From contig JBLILN010000006.1 of NCBI GenBank assembly GCA_047635695.1, positions 1-64,000 of the forward strand: DNA of 64,000 nucleotides, given 5' to 3'. Shown here piece after piece: positions 55,815 through 64,000 of the stretch (the first letter of the stretch is position 1; every line of letters starts with the position of its first letter). The notes beneath the pieces were generated by a model that had not been told where the DNA came from, did not search any database, and saw nothing but the letters and a program-made list of their open reading frames with translations. The translations under genes were made by a program, and so were the position numbers. This DNA comes from UBA2136 sp047635695. Its GTDB lineage: Bacteria; Pseudomonadota; Alphaproteobacteria; UBA2136.

Positions 55815-56100
55815 CTATATATCATCATTATCGTCTTGTGTTTCATAAACACCTTGCTTACGTAAAACCTTGGCACGGTTGGCCATAATATAAACAAACC
55901 AAGTGACTAAATACCCACTCTTTTAAAAAGTAAGAAACAGATCCTACAATGCCATTGCCAACAGCTTTACCCGTGGCGCCAACGGCATTAGCAGCAGTAC
56001 TACCTACCTTTGAAGCGGTTGACTTAGCAGGAACTGTCTCTGTTGTATTTTCAGGGTTTTCTATACTCTGTGCATCAGAGCCATTATTTTTATCAGACAT
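55815..56100 (-). pseudogene. Small Ala/Thr-rich membrane-linked protein, apparently frameshifted
   Basis: The upstream frame gives MSDKNNGSDAQSIENPENTT followed by an Ala/Gly/Val-rich segment (AANAVGATGKAVGNGIVGSV), then a tail ending at 55858 that looks random. Around 55920-55930, at an A5/T4 run, another frame reads SGYLVTWFVYIMANRAKVLR and ends in ETQDDNDDI at 55815, which looks like a natural helix and acidic tail. I infer a one-base frameshift. Family unknown. Confidence 0.5.
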
Positions 56101-56153
56101 ATAAATGTCCTCCAGTGGTAGAAAAAAGAAAGAAGTGAATTTACAGTTTAAAC

Positions 56154-56471
56154 TTAACCTGGGCTTCGACCATGAATGCCACTGCGTTTGCAGTTACATT
56201 TCGGTACATGACCAGCGCTAAGAGTATTTGTAACCCTTTGAGTGCCATGGCGCTCATACCAAAGTATATCTGGATATAACTGAAACGGTATAATCGTCCC
56301 CATCATTGCCAACAGCATCGTCAACAGCCGCCAACCAGAAAAAGAGGTGGGGTAAACAGCCATATATACAATTAAACAAATAAGTGTAAAAAGAGAAGCC
56401 ACGCCAATAATAATACATAAGCGTTTTGCCCAGATAGTTTTCCAAGTTTGAAATTTATCATCAGTGGACAT
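56154..56471 (-). CDS. Small two-helix membrane protein of unknown function
   Basis: 105 residues from ATG 56471 (MSTDDKFQTWKTIWAKRLCI), preceded by GGAGGTGGC; the longer frame would overlap the upstream gene. Two hydrophobic helices (about 16-42 and 50-70) are followed by a basic tail with Cys residues. No family was recognised. It lies 17 bases after another small membrane-protein gene, likely one operon with it and the 56100 gene. Confidence 0.5.
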   Translation of the reverse strand: MSTDDKFQTWKTIWAKRLCIIIGVASLFTLICLIVYMAVYPTSFSGWRLLTMLLAMMGTIIPFQLYPDILWYERHGTQRVTNTLSAGHVPKCNCKRSGIHGRSPG

Positions 56472-56488
56472 AAGCCACCTCCATGAAG

Positions 56489-56764
56489 TTAAGGATTTTC
56501 CCAAGTTTTAACGCTTGAGCGTTTTGCATTTGCACGGATTTTTTTAAAGTCAGATTTGAAATATCCTAATTTTTCATAGGATATAAACTCAAGGCAGACA
56601 TAAAAAAAGCAGGGTGCGGCCACAAAGCCTAAGTAAAACATGTAATTTAAAGAGCCCAAAGCAGCAAAAACACCTAATAAAAGGCTTAGTAATGATACCA
56701 CAAAGAGTGAACGCTTTATAACACGTGTAATTTTTGTCCCGTAAGGACGTTTATTTGAATTCAT
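56489..56764 (-). CDS. Small two-helix membrane protein of unknown function
   Basis: 91 residues from ATG 56764 (MNSNKRPYGTKITRVIKRSL). Basic N-terminus, two helices (about 18-36 and 40-60), then a basic cytoplasmic tail (KSDFKKIRANAKRSSVKTW). The overall layout resembles its downstream neighbour at 56154, and the two may be distant relatives. No recognised family. Confidence 0.5.
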   Translation of the reverse strand: MNSNKRPYGTKITRVIKRSLFVVSLLSLLLGVFAALGSLNYMFYLGFVAAPCFFYVCLEFISYEKLGYFKSDFKKIRANAKRSSVKTWENP

Positions 56765-56799
56765 AAGAATTTTCCAAAAAGGTATAGTAAAGATATTTC

Positions 56800-57182
56800 C
56801 TATCAACCTTATGTATACATACGAAGCGCTTTAATTTCAAGCCTTTTAAGGCAAAAAAATGCAAAAATACTTAAAAAATGCAGGGCATTACGCCCCAAAG
56901 TTTAAATTCGATGTATTTAGCGCTTGGCTAAAGGTTTTGGATATATTCATCCACTGTTTCTATAAAGCTTATAACTTCAGCCGATATGGTTTTACTGCAA
57001 GCGTAATATCAAGGTCAAAATTATGATTTAATTGTTAGGCAGCTCTGAATCATCAGGATGACATTATAGTAGATGAAAATAGCCCCCCCCCTTTTTAGAT
57101 GCACCGAAGAATAGGTGATATCGGGCGTATGTTTTTGGTGAGACAGATGGAAGTTGGCACTGCCAATGACATTTACTGAAAC
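56800..57182. other. Gap with a C9 tract, no supported gene
   Basis: About 380 bases. A C9 run occurs at 57083-57091, flanked by AAAATAG and TTTTTAG. A short minus-strand frame (KTISAEVISFIETVDEYIQN) around 56940-57000 looks coding-like but has no start and only about 25 codons, so it may be a relic. Confidence 0.4.
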
Positions 57183-57210
57183 GAAAAAGGCGCCCGTGAG
57201 CGCCTTTTTC
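57183..57210 (-). terminator. Terminator of the atpBEF operon
   Basis: GAAAAAGGCGC pairs with GCGCCTTTTTC, 11 perfect pairs around CCGTGA, 23 bases after the atpF stop. Confidence 0.92.
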
Positions 57211-57232
57211 AATAACTTAAACGAAGTAAAGT

Positions 57233-57724
57233 TTAGTTCATTTCCTTTAAAGCTTCGTCTGCAAATTTACCTGCAGATTTAGCGTCCATAAGGTTACCAA
57301 CTACTTTTTCTGTTGCTTCTAAAGTAAGTGCAACAACTTCTTTACGTAGGTCAGCCATAGCATTGTTTTTAGCTTGCTCGATGCTCATCGCCGCGGCTTT
57401 CGATTTACGGCTAATGTCGCTTTCAAGCTCACTTACACGCTTCGCTGCTAACTCGTCGGCATCTTTGCGGGCATGTGCCACAATGTCAGATGCTTCTTGC
57501 TGAGCTGTTTTCAACTGCTTTTCGTATGTACGAAGCATTTGTTCTGCTTCGTTTTTAAGCGTTGAAGCGCGGTCCAAGTCCTCACGGATTTGTGTTGCAC
57601 GTGCGTCGAGCGTGCTGTTTAAACTCGGCAGAAGAAACTTCCAGATCACTGATAAAATAATCGCAAAAGCAACGGCTGTCCAGAATAATTGTGACTCTAA
57701 AAAGAGCGAGTTAAAAAAGTCCAT
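57233..57724 (-). CDS. atpF: ATP synthase F0 subunit b
   Basis: 163 residues: one N-terminal membrane helix (about 10-30), then a long charged coiled coil (SLNSTLDARATQIREDLDRA onward) that forms the stator stalk. Only one b-type gene follows atpE, whereas many alphaproteobacteria encode both b and b'. Last gene of the operon, followed by a strong terminator. Confidence 0.92.
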   Translation of the reverse strand: MDFFNSLFLESQLFWTAVAFAIILSVIWKFLLPSLNSTLDARATQIREDLDRASTLKNEAEQMLRTYEKQLKTAQQEASDIVAHARKDADELAAKRVSELESDISRKSKAAAMSIEQAKNNAMADLRKEVVALTLEATEKVVGNLMDAKSAGKFADEALKEMN

Positions 57725-57747
57725 GGTTTTATACCTAACGTTTTAAA

Positions 57748-57975
57748 TTATACAACAAAGATAAGAATCATTGCGATCGCAAAAGCGAAAATAGCAATAG
57801 CCTCGACAACGGCGAAACCGAACATCAAGATACCTTTAAGATTTTTTTCCATTGATGGTTGGCGAGCAACAGCGTTAAAGTAGCTACCGAAAACGTTACC
57901 AAGACCAATACCAGCACCGATCATACCTGAAGCCGCTAGACCAGCGCCAACATATTTAAGAACTTCCATTTCCAT
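57748..57975 (-). CDS. atpE: ATP synthase F0 subunit c
   Basis: 75 residues forming a two-helix hairpin. The polar loop has ARQPSMEKNLKG, and the ion-carrying carboxylate is the Glu in FAVVEAIAIFAF. It forms the rotor ring. No sodium-binding signature is evident, so protons are expected. Located 23 bases before atpF. Confidence 0.95.
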   Translation of the reverse strand: MEMEVLKYVGAGLAASGMIGAGIGLGNVFGSYFNAVARQPSMEKNLKGILMFGFAVVEAIAIFAFAIAMILIFVV

Positions 57976-58077
57976 AATTATATATTCCTTTTATATTATG
58001 TTTTGTTACAGATGATGCTGTAACTCATATTTTTAAAAGCCTTCTGCACAGGGGAGAACGCACTTTTAAAAATGCCT

Positions 58078-58830
58078 TTAGTGCATATTCAATGCGTCGT
58101 TCAAATACACACATGTAAGCAGTGTGAAAATGTACGCCTGCATTGCTGCAACAAATACTTCAAGTGCTGTAATACCTATGAGACCTGCAAAAGGTAACAC
58201 AGAAAATATACCGACAAGAATACCAGAGCCAAGCATCATGGTAATAAAGTAAGCAAACAACTTAACAACAATGTGACCCGCCATCATGTTTGCACAGAGA
58301 CGAATAGCCAGTGTAAATGGTCTTACGAAGAATGAGAGCACTTCGAGGACAACAATAAACGGCATCATCCACATAGGGATGCCCGCTGGCGTAAAGAGCT
58401 TAAGAAACTTCAGGCCATGTGTTGCAAAACCAATAACAATCACGCTTAGGAAGATGAAAAATGACATAAACCCAGTGATATAAATTTGTGATGTTGATGT
58501 AAATGAACCCGGTACCATACCCGCCAAGTTAATTACCAAGAGGAAAAGAAAAAGTGTGAAGATAAAAGGCATGTATTTTACGCCTTTTGCGCCTGCACTG
58601 TCTTTAAGCGTACCTAAAATAAGGTCGTGTACCATTTCAAGCATAGCTTGCCCACGGCCTGGTACTGTTTTCAACCTTGTGGAAGCAATAAGCAATACCA
58701 ATGAAAGTGTACCAATAATACCAAGCATCCAAATGCTTTGGTTTGTTATGGAAATATCAACACCCATCAGGTTCAAGTTCACAATTTCATGAATTTGGAA
58801 CTGGTGTACTGGATCAATCTTTGTACTCAT
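58078..58830 (-). CDS. atpB: ATP synthase F0 subunit a
   Basis: 250 residues with five or six membrane helices. The essential Arg is in RPFTLAIRLCANMMAGHIVV, and the C-terminal helix has VFVAAMQAYIFTLLTCVYL. It forms the proton half-channels against the c ring. First gene of the atpBEF unit; the S49 peptidase gene separates it from atpI. Confidence 0.95.
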   Translation of the reverse strand: MSTKIDPVHQFQIHEIVNLNLMGVDISITNQSIWMLGIIGTLSLVLLIASTRLKTVPGRGQAMLEMVHDLILGTLKDSAGAKGVKYMPFIFTLFLFLLVINLAGMVPGSFTSTSQIYITGFMSFFIFLSVIVIGFATHGLKFLKLFTPAGIPMWMMPFIVVLEVLSFFVRPFTLAIRLCANMMAGHIVVKLFAYFITMMLGSGILVGIFSVLPFAGLIGITALEVFVAAMQAYIFTLLTCVYLNDALNMH

Positions 58831-58924
58831 ATTCTCTTTTTTTTCCTTAAAAAACTTATAATTAGTTTTGTTTTACCATATTGGAGCAAAAAGTCAATAT
58901 CCATTTAACCTCTAAAGCAAAAAA

Positions 58925-58949
58925 AAGAACCCCAAAATGGGGCTCTTTT
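58925..58949 (-). terminator. Terminator of the S49 peptidase gene
   Basis: AAGAACCCC and GGGGCTCTT form a hairpin with one mismatch and A/T tracts, 15-40 bases after the peptidase stop. It separates the gene from atpB. Confidence 0.8.
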
Positions 58950-58963
58950 ATATCGAGGTGCTT

Positions 58964-60376
58964 TTATTTCATAAAAAGTCTTGGTTTAAATTGACTACGC
59001 AATGAAAGGTCACGTCGTGAACAAGCCATTCTACGATTTGTAGAATCAACCTTAGCTTCTGGGCCATTACTTGCCGAAGCAGGCATAGACGCCATTGACA
59101 ACGCTGGTTTCAGGGCTATATCTGTTACATCCATTTCATAAATAATAACAGCTTCACCAAACCGCTCCTTCATAACAACTTCATAATGTTCAATGCCATC
59201 AATCAATCCATGTTCAAGCGCTTTATGTGCTTCAAAGTTTTCACCAGAAAACATATCGTCCTCATCGCCTCTTAAACGTTCCCCACGCATCTCTATAACT
59301 AAGTCATTAAAAACGCTGTGTGCATAACGCAAACCTTCTTCATATTCAGCAATATCTTCAGGTGAAGTTTCAACATGAGGATCATGCAGTGTATTACGCT
59401 TTTTAGGGCCAGAGGTTAAGGTATGGGTTTGTTCTTCCGCACGTTTACGACCACGCTCTGTTAGTTCCATATAACCAGAAACAACACCAATACAACCCAT
59501 TTGAGTTACAGGTGTTGCCGCATAGACAAAGTCACTTGCACAAGCAATCATATACCCAGCAGAAGCGGCACCATTATTACTAAAACTGTAAGAAGGGATA
59601 CCGTTATTGTCCGCCTCACGGCGCCATTTTTTAGCTAAATTATAACCTTCTGTTGGTGATCCACCGCCAGAATCAATCAAGTTGATAACGGTTACTTTTT
59701 TACCAATTATTTTAATGGGCTTACGTTTGCCTAACTGTACAGCATCGTTGATTACTTCAATTTCATCTTTCGTTAGATATTTTTCTAACAAACGCGCACC
59801 TGTTAACTGAATAAACTCAGCGTCCATCTGCTCCTTATCAAAAACATCTTCGATCAACGTACTATATTTTTCCATATTCAAATAGGGTGTTGCTGCATGT
59901 CTTGTACCAGCAATAGTGCCTGAATATTCAGAACTCACGTCACCACGCATAGGCAAAACTTCCACAATAGGAAATTCAATAGCAGCCACATCGGCTAAAC
60001 CATTAACAGCATAAGCCGTGGCAACATTATAGATAGAAATAACACCGTCATCATCTATCATACTTTGGTAAACCATTTCCTTTTCAACGCCAGCTATAGA
60101 CTTTTGATAATATTCAACACCTTCTTTACAAGAATCAACATTTTCCTGAGCCATTTTAATAACCTCAGCCGGAAAACCCTGCTCTTCAAAAGATTTTAAA
60201 GAAGCTTCACTCGTCGCTAAATCTTCCTGTGTTTCGATCAATAAATCTTGATATTGCTTCAATCCCTGTGCATATTGAACACTAGCAGAATTTTGCTCAG
60301 TTGTTGCTTCTGCAGATTGATCAGGCGTTTCAATTGTAGTTTGTTCTGTGGTTTGCTCTGTAGTTTGTTCAGTCAT
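58964..60376 (-). CDS. S49 (SppA/phage-type) serine peptidase with TEQ-repeat N-terminus
   Basis: 470 residues. The N-terminal 30 residues are low complexity with TEQTTEQ repeats, and a coiled-coil-like region follows (about 35-100). The peptidase part has VINLIDSGGGSPTEGYNLAK, the nucleophile region NNGAASAGYMIACASDF and TQMGCIGVVSGYMEL, aligning with S49/ClpP-fold enzymes (typical IDSPGGS, AASGGY, TGSIGV). The expected Ser-Lys dyad is not verified. No signal peptide. It sits between atpI and atpB with its own leader (a GCCC/GGGC hairpin before GGGAGG) and terminator, so it looks inserted. Confidence 0.72.
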   Translation of the reverse strand: MTEQTTEQTTEQTTIETPDQSAEATTEQNSASVQYAQGLKQYQDLLIETQEDLATSEASLKSFEEQGFPAEVIKMAQENVDSCKEGVEYYQKSIAGVEKEMVYQSMIDDDGVISIYNVATAYAVNGLADVAAIEFPIVEVLPMRGDVSSEYSGTIAGTRHAATPYLNMEKYSTLIEDVFDKEQMDAEFIQLTGARLLEKYLTKDEIEVINDAVQLGKRKPIKIIGKKVTVINLIDSGGGSPTEGYNLAKKWRREADNNGIPSYSFSNNGAASAGYMIACASDFVYAATPVTQMGCIGVVSGYMELTERGRKRAEEQTHTLTSGPKKRNTLHDPHVETSPEDIAEYEEGLRYAHSVFNDLVIEMRGERLRGDEDDMFSGENFEAHKALEHGLIDGIEHYEVVMKERFGEAVIIYEMDVTDIALKPALSMASMPASASNGPEAKVDSTNRRMACSRRDLSLRSQFKPRLFMK

Positions 60377-60568
60377 AATGACCTCCCGCCCTATATGGGC
60401 TCAGTGCGCACGAAAATGTGCTGTAAAGTTTTAAGCTTAGAATTAAGCTGTAAAGTTTGTAAAATACGTACCTAGGGGTAAATAATTTTTCAAAAGATTA
60501 AGTTATTAACAATTAAATAAAGTGTAACCCTTCTATCCATCACATTCAAGGCATTGTATGCACTTTTT

Positions 60569-60895
60569 TTAATCTTCTTTGTTAATACCTTTCCAAATTT
60601 GCCAAACACCCGCCGCAAACCCTAGAAATATAAAGAGAATTAAGAAAATACCTTTTGTTGAAAAAAATTGGTCTATGTAATAACCAGCAATGGTAGCGGC
60701 ACCGATAGAAACCATCAAATTAACGCCCAGCATATAACCCGTCATGCCTTTATTGTCTTGGGCTTCGAGGTCACTGTGCTCTTCTTCCTTAGTTTTATAG
60801 CGTGATTTCATCGCGTCAATTTCACAATCAATGCTATTTGATGCAGGCTCGGCTTTTACCGTGTTCACTTTTTTATTTTTGTCTTCATCAGTCAT
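60569..60895 (-). CDS. atpI: ATP synthase accessory protein AtpI
   Basis: 108 residues. A charged N-terminal region precedes two membrane helices (MLGVNLMVSIGAATIAGYYI and LILFIFLGFAAGVWQIW) with a short GIFLIL link, the pattern of alphaproteobacterial AtpI/AtpZ. It assists assembly of the c ring. In most relatives atpB follows directly; here 1.9 kb with the S49 gene intervene. Confidence 0.85.
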   Translation of the reverse strand: MTDEDKNKKVNTVKAEPASNSIDCEIDAMKSRYKTKEEEHSDLEAQDNKGMTGYMLGVNLMVSIGAATIAGYYIDQFFSTKGIFLILFIFLGFAAGVWQIWKGINKED

Positions 60896-60969
60896 GGCTC
60901 AAACCCTTTTCTTCATAAAAAAGAGGTGGAATATTAAATTCTCACCCCTTTTATGATGGTTATATTTTA

Positions 60970-61629
60970 TTATTTTGCGGCATTTTCTTCAATACCTGCG
61001 ATCATTTCAACTAAAATATCAGTCGTCATAACGCCTGGAACACGCTGACCATTAACGAAAAACGTTGGCGTACCCTTCACTTGCATAGGGCCTGTCGCTT
61101 CGGCATAGCTTTTACGCACAATGTCATTCACTGTTTCATTTTTCATGCAGGTATCTACATCTGCTGGCGCCATACCACCCAAACGGGCGATTTTTTTGAT
61201 ACTGCCAAGGAAGTCGTCACTGGTTGCCCATGTGTCTCTGGTGCTCATCAATGCGGAAATAAAGTTAAAGTATTCACCAGTAGGCGCACAACGTGCCACC
61301 ATAGACGCGGCAAGGGCTCTATTATCCCAAGGAAGCTCACGGAATACAAAGCGTACTTTACCCGTGTCGATCAATTTTTCTTTAATTTCATGGTAATGCT
61401 TTGTGTGAAAGTCGGCGCAGTGGCCACATGTCATGGATGCATATTCAACCACTTGAATAGGCGCATCTTTTTCACCCTCGTACATGTCTGTTTCTTTTAA
61501 TTTTAGAAGTTCAATCACTTCTGCTGGCTCTTGCACCAAATGATCATGGCCGTCAACTGCAACAGCGGGCACAAATGCGCTCAAAGCAAAAACAAAAGAT
61601 AGGGCTAAAATATTTTTCATGGGGGTCAT
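60970..61629 (-). CDS. Periplasmic DsbA-like thiol oxidoreductase
   Basis: 219 residues with a signal peptide (about 1-24, cleavage after AVA). The thioredoxin-fold active site is CGHC in EYASMTCGHCADFHTKHYH, and the cis-proline loop is KGTPTFFVNGQRVPG. DsbA/Com1-type proteins oxidise or isomerise periplasmic disulfides. The start (61629) overlaps the DUF721 stop as TAATG; a second Met three residues on is possible. The cluster DsbA-like-DUF721-mutY is common in alphaproteobacteria. Confidence 0.9.
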   Translation of the reverse strand: MTPMKNILALSFVFALSAFVPAVAVDGHDHLVQEPAEVIELLKLKETDMYEGEKDAPIQVVEYASMTCGHCADFHTKHYHEIKEKLIDTGKVRFVFRELPWDNRALAASMVARCAPTGEYFNFISALMSTRDTWATSDDFLGSIKKIARLGGMAPADVDTCMKNETVNDIVRKSYAEATGPMQVKGTPTFFVNGQRVPGVMTTDILVEMIAGIEENAAK

Positions 61630-62069
61630 TACTTTCTTAATTTTTTTTCTGCATAAACCATCGCCGCAAGACGCTGGAAACTTTCTTTCAATGAAGTGTC
61701 TTTAATTGTCTCGCAGCTTTGCTGTGCGTAGGCCAAACTTTCTTCATCTTCTACTAATTGTGGCAATGATGTAGGGTAATTACTATCAAAGTCACGAATA
61801 ATGTATTTAATTTCTTTTACTGCATTGTAACCAAAATACTGGTTAATGCGTGCAATAAGGTAAGGCCCTTGCATGCGCAAATTTGTCGCCGCAGAGCCAC
61901 TGTTCGTCGCCACCTTAAGAATACCCCTTTTCAAGGACATTGGTCGCATAAAGGGTGCATAGGAAGGGAAAATTTCCACCCATTTTTCAAGAACAGAAAA
62001 TTCAGCAAAGCCACGGATTTTGGCCGGCTTCCTTAGAATTTTTTGACTTAAAGATGCTAATGGGCGCAT
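61629..62069 (-). CDS. DUF721 (DciA-like) protein
   Basis: 146 residues. The sequence ILKVATNSGSAATNLRMQGP followed by LIARINQYFGYNAVKEIKYI matches DUF721. Relatives of DciA load the replicative helicase in bacteria lacking DnaC, which suits an alphaproteobacterium. The N-terminus is basic. It is divergent from mutY with 54 bases between starts, so the two share a promoter region. Confidence 0.85.
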   Translation of the reverse strand: MRPLASLSQKILRKPAKIRGFAEFSVLEKWVEIFPSYAPFMRPMSLKRGILKVATNSGSAATNLRMQGPYLIARINQYFGYNAVKEIKYIIRDFDSNYPTSLPQLVEDEESLAYAQQSCETIKDTSLKESFQRLAAMVYAEKKLRK

Positions 62070-62123
62070 GTTTTATTTAAATTCCCCTTGAAATTTTTCA
62101 ATATTAATTCAATATACACGGCA

Positions 62124-63116
62124 ATGAACAATTTTGCTAGCCACCTTTTAAGCCATTACAAAAAAAACGCACGCGACCTGCCGTGGCGGCGCTACCCTAC
62201 ACCCTACAATGTATGGCTCAGTGAAATTATGTTACAGCAAACCACCGTTACAACCGTTATTCCCTATTTTGAGAAGTTCACCAATACTTACAAAACGGTA
62301 CAAGCTTTAGCCAAGGCCAGCGAAGATGATATTATGCACCTATGGCAGGGCCTTGGCTACTATTCACGCGCCCGTAATTTACATAAATGCGCCAAAATAA
62401 TTGCTGAAAATGGCGGTACATTTCCAAGTGATGAAGCGGCGCTATTAAAGCTACCTGGTGTGGGGCCTTATACGGCTGCCGCCATTAGCTCCATTGCTTT
62501 TAACAAAAAAGCGACGGTGGTTGACGGTAATGTTGAACGTGTGATGAGCCGTTTACAACGTACAGAAACAGCCCTGCCTAAAGCCAAAGCTGAACTTGGT
62601 GACAAAGCACGCACGCTTACCCCCAACAAAGAAAACAACCTTTACAGCAATGCCATTATGGAATTGGGTGCCCTTATTTGTACCCCAAGGAAACCAAAAT
62701 GCGCCACCTGCCCTGTGACAAAATTTTGCGATTCTTACGGTAAAGACGACATTGAAAGTTACCCTAGAAAAGAACCTAAAAAAGCCAAAAAGGTAGACCA
62801 TGGCACTGTTTATATTATCCGTGACCGTGCAGGGTTATATTACCTGCAAAAACGCCCAGGCAAAGGCTTGCTCGCCAGTTTATGGGAATTTCCTTCAACG
62901 TCTTGGGCTGGCGAAAGCACACATTTACCCAATTTCATGGAAACAATAAAAGAAGATGCAGAGCATATGGGGCAAATAAGGCATATTTTTACCCACATTG
63001 ACCTGACGTTCGATGTCATGCTGACAGAAGTAGATAAATTAGAAAACGGTTTTAACATTGACAATTTACCGCCATTACCAACATTAATGAAAAAAGCGTT
63101 GAAGCTAGCTTGTTAA
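62124..63116 (+). CDS. mutY: A/G-specific adenine DNA glycosylase MutY
   Basis: 330 residues from ATG 62124; an upstream TTG at 62088 is less likely. It contains WLSEIMLQQTTV, the helix-hairpin-helix LPGVGPYTAAAISSIAF with the catalytic Asp in VVDGNVERV, and the iron-sulfur ligands C(PRKPKC)ATC(PVTKF)C. The NUDIX-like C-terminal domain follows (about 225-330). It removes adenine opposite 8-oxoguanine. Its TAA stop overlaps the convergent glycosyltransferase stop through a shared TTAA. Confidence 0.94.
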   Translation: MNNFASHLLSHYKKNARDLPWRRYPTPYNVWLSEIMLQQTTVTTVIPYFEKFTNTYKTVQALAKASEDDIMHLWQGLGYYSRARNLHKCAKIIAENGGTFPSDEAALLKLPGVGPYTAAAISSIAFNKKATVVDGNVERVMSRLQRTETALPKAKAELGDKARTLTPNKENNLYSNAIMELGALICTPRKPKCATCPVTKFCDSYGKDDIESYPRKEPKKAKKVDHGTVYIIRDRAGLYYLQKRPGKGLLASLWEFPSTSWAGESTHLPNFMETIKEDAEHMGQIRHIFTHIDLTFDVMLTEVDKLENGFNIDNLPPLPTLMKKALKLAC

Positions 63117-64000
63117 AGTTCTTTCAAGTTTTGGCAAATAGTATCGGCTGTTTTTTGCCAACTATATTCACTGGAGATATCAAAACCATTTTTAATAAGA
63201 GCCTTGCGATGTTTATTGTCATCTAAAACATGGAGCATGCCTTGCGCAAAAAGGCGAACTTGCGATTTAGAGCATGTCGTTAAAGCCACATATTCAGCAC
63301 CACCCTCTCTAGCCACTTCATGCTGGAATGGGTAATCTCTCACCACTGAAGCTGTGCCGAGCATCATCGCCTCAAGCAGCGTTAGGCTGAAGGTTTCAGC
63401 GTCAGAAGGACTGACATAAACCTCAGATTCTGCAAGAATTTTTTTAACGGCATCATGGGCAACAAAACCCTTTAATTCTACAGATTTTTCTAACTTTAAA
63501 AGGTCTATCAAGTATTTAACTTGCTCATAAACGTCTTTGTACACCTCACGGCCAATAATAATCAGCTTGGCATCAGGCCTTTTTTGCACCACTTCTGCAA
63601 AGGCCTTCACAAGAACGTCGTAGTTTTTTTGTGAGTAAAAGTCACCAATAGCGACAATTTGACCCTTTTTCTTAATAATTTTTTTATCGGCTACAAGGTC
63701 ACAAGCTGTGGTGGCTTTCACCATTTTCTTTTGCAAAAAACACCAAATGCCACTGGCATAAACTTTTTTAATATAGTCACCGTTTGAAAAGGACCTTGGG
63801 GAAACCAGTAAGCTTAAACGTGTCATCCATATAAGCACAAGCCAATAAACCTTCATTGAAAAATGCTTTGTGTAATGGCGTACTTCAGGGTTGTTGGTGA
63901 CATAAACAACGGGCTTCGGTGCCATTATAGGGCAAAAATTAGCCATATTGAAGGTTATTTCGCCCCCTAAAACACGCACAAGAGACGGTAGTTTGAATTG
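63113..64000 (-). CDS. Family 4-type glycosyltransferase (5' end beyond the window)
   Basis: The frame is open to base 64000 on the minus strand, so the N-terminus is missing; 295 residues are visible. The C-terminal Rossmann domain has IVAIGDFYSQKNYDVLVKAF, KRPDAKLIIIGREVYKD, VELKGFVAHDAVKKILAESE and VYVSPSDAETFSLTLLEAMM, typical of GT-B (GT4) enzymes. It would transfer a sugar from an activated donor in cell-envelope glycan synthesis. Acceptor unknown. Confidence 0.85.
   Translation of the reverse strand, partial: QFKLPSLVRVLGGEITFNMANFCPIMAPKPVVYVTNNPEVRHYTKHFSMKVYWLVLIWMTRLSLLVSPRSFSNGDYIKKVYASGIWCFLQKKMVKATTACDLVADKKIIKKKGQIVAIGDFYSQKNYDVLVKAFAEVVQKRPDAKLIIIGREVYKDVYEQVKYLIDLLKLEKSVELKGFVAHDAVKKILAESEVYVSPSDAETFSLTLLEAMMLGTASVVRDYPFQHEVAREGGAEYVALTTCSKSQVRLFAQGMLHVLDDNKHRKALIKNGFDISSEYSWQKTADTICQNLKEL

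Noticed and set aside
1..64000. CRISPR arrays, rRNA and tRNA genes
   Set aside because: No regularly spaced repeat series, no conserved rRNA stretch and no complete cloverleaf was found by reading both strands. A tRNA search program would be decisive.

Overview
The window is AT-rich bacterial chromosome. It reads as a flagellated alphaproteobacterium: a Zur-type Fur regulator with DUF1007 and NicO, MutY beside DUF721 and a DsbA-like protein, an alphaproteobacterial AtpI with a separate F0 operon, dnaG-rpoD, flgBC-fliE, and sigma-54 promoters in front of flagellar genes. I cannot name a genus. No rRNA, tRNA or CRISPR array was seen.

Layout. 1-1901: metal (probably zinc) regulation and transport. 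1990-7480: a decayed accessory island with a serine-recombinase remnant, a TetR/AcrR repressor with a perfect palindromic operator, and an RND efflux operon whose pump has lost about its first 630 residues and whose outer-membrane factor is frameshifted; related degenerate repeats lie on both sides. 7598-10402: an alpha/beta-hydrolase-OsmC fusion and an aldehyde dehydrogenase. 10439-12505: relics of a glutamate-synthase-like gene, an amino-acid permease and an ACR3 arsenite pump. 12523-25402: one long minus-strand signalling and exopolysaccharide block (hybrid kinase, receivers, tandem-CHASE kinase, YaiO-type porin, epimerase, HEAT protein, processive glycosyltransferase). Its receiver proteins and the hybrid kinase are intact, but the second kinase and all four polysaccharide genes carry stops or frameshifts.

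25520-43330 is mostly housekeeping: a periplasmic binding protein, rpoD, dnaG, greA, a dicarboxylate/amino-acid symporter, tsaC, tadA, rluB-like, rsmD, two class I amidotransferases, mutL, pgi, and three orphan small genes (40668-41932). 43465-53663 is a motility and c-di-GMP region: a GGDEF-EAL protein, a degenerate GGDEF protein, flgFGAH, flhB and flgBC-fliE. Four sigma-54 type promoters are visible: before flgF, before flgB, before the GGDEF-EAL gene and before a secreted beta-sandwich protein at 50112. A chain of RNA hairpins carrying C9 tracts lies between flgH and that secreted gene.

53808-57210 holds an MipA/OmpV porin, an HD-domain protein and small orphan membrane or acidic proteins. 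57233-60895 is the F0 ATP synthase, with an S49 peptidase gene between atpI and atpBEF. The end has a DsbA-like protein, DUF721, mutY and a glycosyltransferase that runs off the window. The most unusual signals are the Shine-Dalgarno-masking hairpins in front of several orphan small genes, the C9-hairpin array, the extended sigma-54 regulon, the rpoD with no recognisable region 1.1, and the receiver-intact but effector-broken polysaccharide locus.
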